This document shows, piece after piece, positions 13,082 through 19,331 of a stretch of 19,331 nt of DNA (position 1 is the stretch's first letter; each line of letters opens with the position of its first letter). This DNA comes from Promethearchaeota archaeon (GTDB taxonomy: Archaea > Asgardarchaeota > Lokiarchaeia > Sigynarchaeales > SOKP01). The notes under the pieces were generated by a model. It was not told the origin of the DNA, ran no database searches, and was given only the letters and a program-made list of their open reading frames with translations. Position numbers and translations under genes: made by a program. The stretch spans positions 1-19,331 of the forward strand of contig JAEOTJ010000119.1 of NCBI GenBank assembly GCA_016839905.1, given 5' to 3'.

Positions 13082-16000
13082 GTGCGTTATATTTTTAAAA
13101 TTCTCCTTTTTGGTGATCCTAAAACCACATTACCATATGTAACAAATGTTTTTAGGGAAAATGGAGAGGATAAAGAAGCATATAATGAATGGTTCAGCGA
13201 AATTAAGGTTTTAGAAAATATTTGTGATTTAGAAGTAGTAGTTATTTCTGAGGCTCTCGCAACAGATATTGATGAGATTATTCCTAGTGTTGATGGGATT
13301 ATATACTTTTTAAATCCATTAAATAATGTTGAATTTGAATTTTTCGAAATGATTCTCCCAATTATAGATTCTGTTAAAAGAGACATTCCTACCATCATTA
13401 ATTTTTTTGATCAAAATGGAATTCTACCATTATCTACAAGGTCATTATTAGAACATATCTGGGTAAACTTTCCTAACTTAGAAGCTTTTATAAATATTCC
13501 CTCTAAAGATTTTCAGCAGATTTTGCACTGCTTGTGTTTGGCAATGATAACAGGAGATACTCCTTTAAACCTTGAAAATGCTTGGATGAGATTTCCTCTT
13601 TTTCTTACAATGGCAAATGAGTATTATAAACAGCAAAATTATTATTATTCTGCTCAAGCAATGAAAAAAGCAGCGATAATTGCCGATATTAATGGAAAGG
13701 AAGATTATTTTATTTTTTACGAGCAAGCCGCCTTCCTTTATTCAAAAATAAATTTATTTTTAGAAGCTTCGGAAATGCTCAGGAAAGTAGATAAGTATAA
13801 GGCTTTAAATTTTAAAAAATTAAATGCTGAAGTAATAATATTAGAAGGAAATAAGTTATTTAATAAACAAAAATTTGAATTAGCTGCTATACAATATGAG
13901 AATGCTGCTCAATGGGCCTCTATCGAGTCGATGGATAAAGAACTAATTATAAATTCTTTTAAATTAGCAATAAATTCTTGGATTTCAGCTTGTAAATGTC
14001 AAAACGCTTTTAATTTACTTGAAAGATTACCTCGTGGTGAAGTAATTTCCGTTTTAAATGATGTCTCTGATAAAATCATAGCAGCTTCTGAATTTCTAAT
14101 ATCGATAAATAATTTCGAATCTACTAGAATACATTTATATACTGCAATAAATAGGTATCAAAAAGAGGATCTCTTTGAACATATAACTAAATTTACATTA
14201 ACATTAATCAAGGTTTTAATAAAAATTTTAGAACAACAGATAATAAAAAAAGAATTATACAATGCTAAAAAGACTTTTGATGAAATAGAAAATATATGGG
14301 AAACCTATCATATTAAGAAAACCACAATAGATGATCTTTTGAAAGATTTAATTAAATTATTTATTGAAGATTTAAATTTTAGTATGGCAGCACTATTAAT
14401 AAACAAGTTGGGCTCTATAGAAATTAAGAGAAAATTAACTGAGTTAATCTCTGAGGTGGAGGAAAAGAAAAGAGAGTCAGAAAGGAAAGAATTTGAGGTT
14501 AATATTGAAAGAGGGATTGATATCTTAAATAATTTTATTGAAGCTGAACATGAAATTATTAATAAATTAAATTGTCAACAAATAAATATATCTCAAGAAT
14601 TAGTCAAACAAGGGGATTATTATAACGCCGCAAATATTTTAGAAAAGCAATCAAATTTCCTTAAAAATCTTGGAAAAAAAAATACTTCTTATCAAATCTT
14701 AATTAAAGCTCTAGATATTTTAATTGAGGGAAAGTTATTTGAAGATTTTTTTGCTTTAAACAGTAGCTTACCAGTTGAAATGAATAAAAAATACTTAGCA
14801 GTGAATTTTCCCAAATATCTTGAAAAATTAAAGGAAATATGTTCAGTAGAGAGTAATTTTAAAAAAAATGAACACATTTTAGTATTTTCAAATAAAATTT
14901 TTAGAAATTGCATGCTTTATGATGAATCAAAAGAAATAATTAAAGTTTTTATAAAAATACTTAAAAAAGAAGCTTTAAAAATAATAATTGAAGAAGAAAA
15001 CCTTGAAGGAATTAATAGAGTAAATGAATTAATTAAAAAGATTAATGATGCATCTTCTTCTTATTTAGATAATCAAACTATTACATTTAATAAAATATAT
15101 AAGAAGATTACCGAAGTTTATATAAATTTCGGAGATTTATCTTCTGCGAATGCTTACAATGATAAAATAGAAAAGAAAGCATATAAATCTGAAATTTATG
15201 AAAAAATTGCTAAAATTGAGGCTGAAAAAAGCGCACTTAAATCTAGAGAAACTGAGGAAAGTTTAAAAGGAGAACTATTAAAAGAAAAATTATCAATAAT
15301 AAGGAAAAAAGCACATGATGCTTTTAATGATCGAGATTTTGAATTAAAACAAAGGAGAATTTTAAAAAGAGCCTATTTCAATGAAGCTTTAAATTATTTA
15401 AAAGATGAGAAATTTGATGAAGCCATCAAAATTTATAAAGATACTATAATTCAAATAAATCGAACTAAAAAATACAACTTAGCAGGTGTTTCTTTAGCAT
15501 TAATATGCTTATTACTAATAAAACAAAAAAGGAATGATGAAATTGATCATATTATAATAGATATTAAGGAAAAATTATCAAGTTCAGGAAAATTGTTCTC
15601 AGAAACATTTCCTGTGACTTTAATAGAATATATAAGAGATATAAATAAATTACAAGATGAACCTAAATTAATGGAAGCACTCTCTTTTTTAGAGAATTTA
15701 CCTTTATTTGAAGAAGAAATAAAACTACTTCACAAATACTTAGGTAAAGAATATCAGAAAGAAGAAGTAATAGTCGAGAAACTTGAACGGGGGTTATCAC
15801 CTGGAGATAGTGCAAAATATAGAAGTATTATTAATAGAATTGGTAAAAGTATTACAACTCAAAAGTCAGATATTGCTAAGAGGAGAATGATGAAAAGGCA
15901 GTATTGGGAGAGGGCATTAATAAATCTCTCTAAAAATGAGACGCTTGAAGCTTCTCTTATCTATTTAAATGCAGTACCTAAACTATGTAAAAAGGATTTT

Positions 16001-16822
16001 TTCAAACATGCGGCAATAGGATTAATTTTAGGGGTATTAATCTTATATAAAGAAAAGGATATCCAAACTATTAAATCAACTTATGAGAAGAATTTAAAAA
16101 AATTATATAATGCTAAAGAAAAGTTAGAAGCTTTACCTGAAATCCAATTGATGGAATATCTGTTTATTGCTTTAATAAATAATGATAAAATACTAATTAA
16201 ATTATGTTTAGAGTATCTTGTAGATAATCTATTTTTTTTTGAGCCTGAGATTAATTATTTAAAGAATCTTTCTGAAATGGAACAAATTAAAGAAGAAAGA
16301 AGAGAATTTCCCTCGAGAGAAGAACGCAGAGATTTATCCAAATTAAGAATTCAATTAAACCAAACTTTAGGGCATCTTCAGCAACAGACAAGAGACATTA
16401 AAGCTGATGCATTGGAATTTTTTGCTAAGCGGAAAGCCATGAAGAGAAGGTACTATGAGGAAACTTTAAAATTCTTAGGAAAGAATTCCTTTGATGAAGC
16501 ATCAAAAAAATACTTAGTTTTAACAAGAAATATTTTCAATAGGAAGGACTTTAAAACAACATCACTTCTTATTTTATTGTATGGTTTCTCCCTTCTTAAA
16601 TATAAAAGATCCCCATCAAGCGTACGGAGCGATGTGAATAAATTCTTAGCCTCCTTAGGATTAAGTAGGCAATTAATAAGTAAAACATTCTATGTCATGC
16701 TATTATTTTTTATTATTGATGTTAAATTAAACCAAATGAATGATTATATTCCAAAAATTAAAAGAATTTTTGAGATTCTACCATTATTTCAAGAAGAGAA
16801 AGTATTAATTGATATTTTTTAA
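13082..16822 (+). CDS. pseudo-GTPase-like domain fused to long helical (TPR-like) solenoid with triplicated C-terminal module
   Basis: The protein has 1246 residues and starts at GTG 13082. Residues 1-160 read as a decayed Ras-like GTPase fold. The first strand is YIFKILLFGDPKTTL, where the P-loop GxxxxGK[S/T] is shortened and lacks GK. Then come SVDGIIYFLNPLN (about 69-81, the strand-4 position) and IPTIINFFDQNG (about 102-113), in the place of NKxD with the lysine lost. Residues 165-185 are an unusual aromatic block (ENAWMRFPLFLTMANEYY). Residues 186-450 resemble TPR/SNAP-like helical hairpins (SAQAMKKAAIIAD, FEQAAFLY-type phrases). Charged coiled-coil stretches follow at 455-500 and 700-745. 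Residues 757-1244 hold three homologous ~130-residue helical modules. There is no signal or membrane helix. It plausibly acts as a cytoplasmic scaffold; no nucleotide hydrolysis is expected. It converges with tfb. Confidence 0.82.
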   Translation: MRYIFKILLFGDPKTTLPYVTNVFRENGEDKEAYNEWFSEIKVLENICDLEVVVISEALATDIDEIIPSVDGIIYFLNPLNNVEFEFFEMILPIIDSVKRDIPTIINFFDQNGILPLSTRSLLEHIWVNFPNLEAFINIPSKDFQQILHCLCLAMITGDTPLNLENAWMRFPLFLTMANEYYKQQNYYYSAQAMKKAAIIADINGKEDYFIFYEQAAFLYSKINLFLEASEMLRKVDKYKALNFKKLNAEVIILEGNKLFNKQKFELAAIQYENAAQWASIESMDKELIINSFKLAINSWISACKCQNAFNLLERLPRGEVISVLNDVSDKIIAASEFLISINNFESTRIHLYTAINRYQKEDLFEHITKFTLTLIKVLIKILEQQIIKKELYNAKKTFDEIENIWETYHIKKTTIDDLLKDLIKLFIEDLNFSMAALLINKLGSIEIKRKLTELISEVEEKKRESERKEFEVNIERGIDILNNFIEAEHEIINKLNCQQINISQELVKQGDYYNAANILEKQSNFLKNLGKKNTSYQILIKALDILIEGKLFEDFFALNSSLPVEMNKKYLAVNFPKYLEKLKEICSVESNFKKNEHILVFSNKIFRNCMLYDESKEIIKVFIKILKKEALKIIIEEENLEGINRVNELIKKINDASSSYLDNQTITFNKIYKKITEVYINFGDLSSANAYNDKIEKKAYKSEIYEKIAKIEAEKSALKSRETEESLKGELLKEKLSIIRKKAHDAFNDRDFELKQRRILKRAYFNEALNYLKDEKFDEAIKIYKDTIIQINRTKKYNLAGVSLALICLLLIKQKRNDEIDHIIIDIKEKLSSSGKLFSETFPVTLIEYIRDINKLQDEPKLMEALSFLENLPLFEEEIKLLHKYLGKEYQKEEVIVEKLERGLSPGDSAKYRSIINRIGKSITTQKSDIAKRRMMKRQYWERALINLSKNETLEASLIYLNAVPKLCKKDFFKHAAIGLILGVLILYKEKDIQTIKSTYEKNLKKLYNAKEKLEALPEIQLMEYLFIALINNDKILIKLCLEYLVDNLFFFEPEINYLKNLSEMEQIKEERREFPSREERRDLSKLRIQLNQTLGHLQQQTRDIKADALEFFAKRKAMKRRYYEETLKFLGKNSFDEASKKYLVLTRNIFNRKDFKTTSLLILLYGFSLLKYKRSPSSVRSDVNKFLASLGLSRQLISKTFYVMLLFFIIDVKLNQMNDYIPKIKRIFEILPLFQEEKVLIDIF
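15350..16813 (+). repeat. three ~130-aa homologous modules in the solenoid protein
   Basis: Module A is residues 757-885 (15350-15736), B is 932-1062 (15875-16267) and C is 1116-1244 (16427-16813). Each begins with a basic KR--MKR-Y-E-AL--L---EA motif (LKRAYFNEAL, MKRQYWERAL, MKRRYYEETL). Each continues with a hydrophobic helix (SLALICLLLIK, GLILGVLILYK, SLLILLYGFSLLK) and ends with LPLFEEEIKLL, LFFFEPEINYL or LPLFQEEKVLI. Charged linkers separate them. Confidence 0.75.
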
Positions 16823-16887
16823 TAGAAAAAAACAATATCTTTATTAAGATTTTACTTTCTTCTGTAATAATGAGATTGACTATTTAA

Positions 16888-17793
16888 TTAGATCATCTTG
16901 GCAAACTTTTGTAGGTCCTTAACGCGCATTCGTAATGTGACCTCAGTCACTTGACTAAGAGTTGCTATTTCTTTTTGGGTCCTATTTTCATTGCAGATTT
17001 TTGAGCCTACATAAAGTGCCGCAGCAGCAATTCCTTTTGGATCTTTTCCTGCCGTGTTAAAACCATTCGCTGTTGCATCTTTAATTATTTTTACTGCGAT
17101 GTTTCTACATTGCATTGACAACTTTAACTCATCATTGAATTTATCAACATATCTATCAGGTGTAAAATGTTGTACCTTTAAATTTAATTTTGGTAATATT
17201 TGCAAGTAAATTAATCTATAACTCCTAATCACTTTCTTTTTAGCGATTTGAGCAACTTTTGTTATTTCTTCAATAGTTCTGGGAATGCCATGGACTCTTA
17301 ATGCACAAAAAATTGATGCTGATAATAATGTGTCAATACTTCTTCCCATTGTTAATTTTTCTTTAACTGTCTGGGTATATATCCGAAGTGCATCTTCCGC
17401 AACCGTATCGGAGATTCCTAATCTTTTTTGCAATCGCTGTAGATTTGGTAGAGCGATCCAGAGATTTCTCTCATAACTCGTGGTTAATGATCTTTGAATT
17501 TTTGCTAATCTATTAAACTTCGATTTATATTTCGGACTTAATAATGTTCCTCTTGCATCACGGTTTCCTCGTATAATTGTTCGAGGACCAATTGGACTAT
17601 AAACTCGCTCATTACTCTTTCTTTTCTGAATCTCCTCTGCAGTAAATGCTCGTCGGGGAGAATCATCAAGAATTCTTGAGATTACTGAGCCACAATTCGT
17701 GCAAACATGATATCCCTCGTCCTGAGAGATTTTAGGAGCATCGCAGCATAACCCCTCAGAATCATCCTCAAAAAAGAAATCATTTGAAGGCAT
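16888..17793 (-). CDS. tfb: transcription initiation factor B (TFB, TFIIB homologue)
   Basis: TFB binds TBP-TATA and recruits archaeal RNA polymerase. The 301-residue protein has the full layout. An N-terminal zinc ribbon is followed by a B-reader/linker segment (RRAFTAEEIQKRKSNERVYSPIGPRT, about 47-72). Cyclin repeat 1 is at about 113-203 and repeat 2 at about 210-301. They contain the TFB signatures GRSIDTLLSASIFCALRVHGIPRT and GKDPKGIAAAALYVGSKI, and the recognition-helix region TEVTLRMRVKDL. The zinc ribbon is unusual: its first pair is adjacent C16-C17 rather than CxxC, while C31-x2-C34 is canonical. Archaea often have several TFBs, so this may be one of a set. It is divergent from the Arf-like GTPase gene and convergent with the solenoid gene. 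Start at ATG 17793; no SD seen, and the upstream region is very AT-rich. Confidence 0.95.
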   Translation of the reverse strand: MPSNDFFFEDDSEGLCCDAPKISQDEGYHVCTNCGSVISRILDDSPRRAFTAEEIQKRKSNERVYSPIGPRTIIRGNRDARGTLLSPKYKSKFNRLAKIQRSLTTSYERNLWIALPNLQRLQKRLGISDTVAEDALRIYTQTVKEKLTMGRSIDTLLSASIFCALRVHGIPRTIEEITKVAQIAKKKVIRSYRLIYLQILPKLNLKVQHFTPDRYVDKFNDELKLSMQCRNIAVKIIKDATANGFNTAGKDPKGIAAAALYVGSKICNENRTQKEIATLSQVTEVTLRMRVKDLQKFAKMI

Positions 17794-17904
17794 AATTATA
17801 ATAAAAATATTAGATAAATATATTATTAAATATATTAGATAAAATTATTAGTATAATATTTAAGAAAGAACATCTATATAAATTTTAATAATAATTGATA
17901 TAAC

Positions 17905-17916
17905 TTTTTAAATATC
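17905..17916 (+). promoter_or_regulatory. TATA box for the Arf-like GTPase gene
   Basis: TTTTTAAATATC is centred 31 nt before the GTG start at 17941, the position expected for a leaderless transcript. No SD is present before the GTG. The 147-bp divergent gap to tfb holds further AT-rich TATA-like sequence for tfb on the minus strand (about 17817-17828). Confidence 0.55.
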
Positions 17917-17940
17917 TTTCATAGATAATCTGGGATTATA

Positions 17941-19209
17941 GTGTCAGAAGATTCAAGTATAATTGAAGTGTTTGAAAAATTTTTAGAGCCATCTGTTATC
18001 GATAAAATTAAATCTTCCAAAGAAGTAAAAGAAGGCAAAGTTGAAGTGATAGAGGAAATCCTAAAACTGCCCATATCTTCTTATAAATTTTTAGATAAAA
18101 AAGAAGCTGAAATTCTAGAATATATACTTGATGTATTTGATATTGAGACAGCATCTAAATTAGATAAAGATAATCCTTTTCAAAATCTACTTGACCTTGC
18201 TCCTACAGATGATCCAATTATTACTACAAAAATGAAAGAAGAATTAGATAATAAAATAAAAGCTTTAAAAGAAAAGTTTCCTAATCTAGAAAAAGATCTA
18301 AGCAAAGCAATTACTATAAGCTCTTTAATTGTTAATATTAAAAATAAGGCATTTAAAGTAGGCAAGGAAGAACAAAAAATTGTTGTTGCGGGGTTAGATA
18401 ATGCTGGAAAAACAGCACTCCTCTCGAAATTTGGAGGTAAATTAGGCATTGCAGATTTGGCGAAATTAAAACCGACTAAAGGAGTAGATCGACAGGTTGT
18501 AAAAACTGATGAGATAGACTTAATTATATGGGATATGGGCGGTCAAGAAGAATATCGGAAAAAATATCTGAAAAATCCAGAAAAGTATTTTATCGAATTA
18601 GATTTACTGATATATGTAATAGATATTCTCGATCACGAAAGATATTTTGAAGCAATTAAATATTTGAGCACTATTCTAGCTATCTTAGAAACCTTAGAGG
18701 AGACTCCTTATGTCATTGTTTTCTTCCATAAGTTTGATCCGGACTTAAGAGAGGATAATTCTTTATTACTTAGAATAGAAATGCTAAAAGATGTCTTGAA
18801 AGAAGGCTTTAAAAAGACAGATCACCCTTTTGATTATGATATTTATTTAACTTCAATTTATTCCTTAATTTCGAATGAACCAAAATTCTCCAAATATTTA
18901 AAAGAGACAATGAAAGCTACTAATTCTCTTACAGATCCAACAGCAAATAAATTAGAAGGACTTGGAAAAGTGCTTGAAGAAACGATGAATGCAGTAATAA
19001 AGCTTTCGGAAAGTATCACGATTCAAATCAATAATATTGATAACAGGCTCAGAGCAATCGAGAGTAGAGCAAGTTTGGCGGCTCAAGGAGGTGCCTACGC
19101 ACCAGTGCAAGTGGGAGCGCAACCGGATATAAATCCTATCCAATCAAGGGCTAAAATTTTAGATGAATTGAAAGATTTGTTTGCTAAAAAAAAACATTTG
19201 AATTATTAA
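17941..19209 (+). CDS. Arf-like small GTPase domain with N- and C-terminal extensions
   Basis: The protein has 422 residues and starts at GTG. The GTPase core spans about 145-330. G1 is GLDNAGKT (151-158), identical to the Arf/Arl P-loop. The switch I threonine is T179 in PTKGVD. G3 is WDMGGQEE (197-204) with catalytic-position Q202. G4 is HKFD (263-266), where NKxD is usual in Arf; a histidine variant also occurs in Rag/Gtr proteins. G5-like is TSIY (304-307). All key nucleotide-binding residues are present, so it should bind and probably hydrolyse GTP. Residues 1-144 form an unrecognised helical domain. Residues about 340-376 look like a coiled coil, followed by an Ala/Gly/Pro linker (379-400) and a final helix. 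There is no Gly-2 for myristoylation and no C-terminal prenylation cysteine. Role: probably a regulatory switch in the Asgard membrane or signalling machinery (inference). It is divergent from tfb. Confidence 0.9.
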   Translation: MSEDSSIIEVFEKFLEPSVIDKIKSSKEVKEGKVEVIEEILKLPISSYKFLDKKEAEILEYILDVFDIETASKLDKDNPFQNLLDLAPTDDPIITTKMKEELDNKIKALKEKFPNLEKDLSKAITISSLIVNIKNKAFKVGKEEQKIVVAGLDNAGKTALLSKFGGKLGIADLAKLKPTKGVDRQVVKTDEIDLIIWDMGGQEEYRKKYLKNPEKYFIELDLLIYVIDILDHERYFEAIKYLSTILAILETLEETPYVIVFFHKFDPDLREDNSLLLRIEMLKDVLKEGFKKTDHPFDYDIYLTSIYSLISNEPKFSKYLKETMKATNSLTDPTANKLEGLGKVLEETMNAVIKLSESITIQINNIDNRLRAIESRASLAAQGGAYAPVQVGAQPDINPIQSRAKILDELKDLFAKKKHLNY

Positions 19210-19246
19210 TTGAGTGTATTTTTAAGTTTATAAAATTAGCTAAAAA

Positions 19247-19331
19247 TTAGAAATCTTTGAAATTATCCCGACGAAAAACGCGATTATCCCGTCTATAATT
19301 ATGTCGTAACCAGAAAAATGATTGAAATCGA
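19247..19331 (-). CDS. possible 3' end of a minus-strand gene (partial, uncertain)
   Basis: From the right edge a minus-strand frame is open for 27 codons to TAA (19249-19247). It reads RFQSFFWLRHNYRRDN followed by RVFRRDNFKDF. The RRDN tetrapeptide occurs twice, seven codons apart. Local base composition is less AT-rich than the preceding spacer, which hints at coding. The stretch is too short to assign a family, and it may be chance. The spacer 19210-19246 between the GTPase gene and this frame holds only a short T5 run. Confidence 0.22.
   Translation of the reverse strand, partial: RFQSFFWLRHNYRRDNRVFRRDNFKDF

Noticed and set aside
13087..13398. 103-aa minus-strand open frame inside the pseudo-GTPase domain
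   Set aside because: It is the antisense shadow of a conserved coding region; the plus-strand frame carries the recognisable fold pattern and runs for 1246 codons.

Overview
The window is AT-rich and gene-dense and reads as a chromosomal segment of an Asgard archaeon, most likely Lokiarchaeia-like (Promethearchaeota). The reasons are the gene content and the signals. There is an archaeal TFB (transcription factor B), an archaeal-type cofactor-independent phosphoglycerate mutase and a Taw1-type wyosine enzyme. Alongside these sit eukaryote-flavoured proteins: a 16-repeat leucine-rich-repeat protein, an Arf-like GTPase carried inside a larger protein, and a 1246-residue protein with a degenerate GTPase fold followed by a long helical solenoid. 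Many genes have TATA-like boxes about 25-35 nt before the start codon and no Shine-Dalgarno (SD) motif, as in leaderless archaeal transcription; a few have clear SD motifs. I saw no rRNA, tRNA, CRISPR array, insertion sequence or recognisable defence system. The lineage assignment is inference from content, not from a marker phylogeny.

Layout. Positions 1-1398 (minus, running off the left edge) encode a membrane-anchored, probably extracellular protein made of repeated LEA14/WHy-like beta domains. Divergent from it is apgM (1644-2870, plus), which converges on the taw1/TYW1 gene (2896-4185, minus). That enzyme carries an apparent winged-helix domain inserted into the radical-SAM protein. Next come a nucleoside phosphorylase-family gene (4445-5338, plus) and the LRR gene, whose true reading frame begins near 5418. 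It has no ATG, GTG or TTG between the preceding in-frame stop (5370) and 6006, but a GAGGAG motif sits 7 nt before an in-frame ACG. The LRR gene ends 3 bp from a convergent multi-winged-helix regulator (6801-7790, minus).

The minus strand from 11108 to 6801 holds four genes: a DUF2085 membrane protein with an ECF-S-like N-terminal half, a small membrane protein with a zinc ribbon, a larger membrane protein with a zinc ribbon and a helical tail, and the winged-helix regulator. Divergent from this block is another membrane protein with low-complexity QP repeats and a double zinc ribbon (11337-12161, plus). The promoter of the DUF2085 gene is framed by a perfect 17-bp direct repeat with a 22-bp period.

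An unrecognised helical protein (12242-12907, minus) is divergent from the 1246-aa pseudo-GTPase/solenoid gene (13082-16822, plus), which converges on tfb (16888-17793, minus). The Arf-like GTPase gene (17941-19209, plus) is divergent from tfb. The last 122 bp may hold the 3' end of a minus-strand gene.

Functionally the window mixes housekeeping genes (glycolysis, tRNA wyosine modification, nucleoside salvage, basal transcription) with Asgard-specific membrane, zinc-ribbon, GTPase and repeat proteins of unknown function. The stretches most worth a second look are the pseudo-GTPase/solenoid protein with its triplicated C-terminal module, the winged-helix insertion in the wyosine enzyme, the non-AUG start of the LRR gene, and the direct repeats around the DUF2085 promoter.
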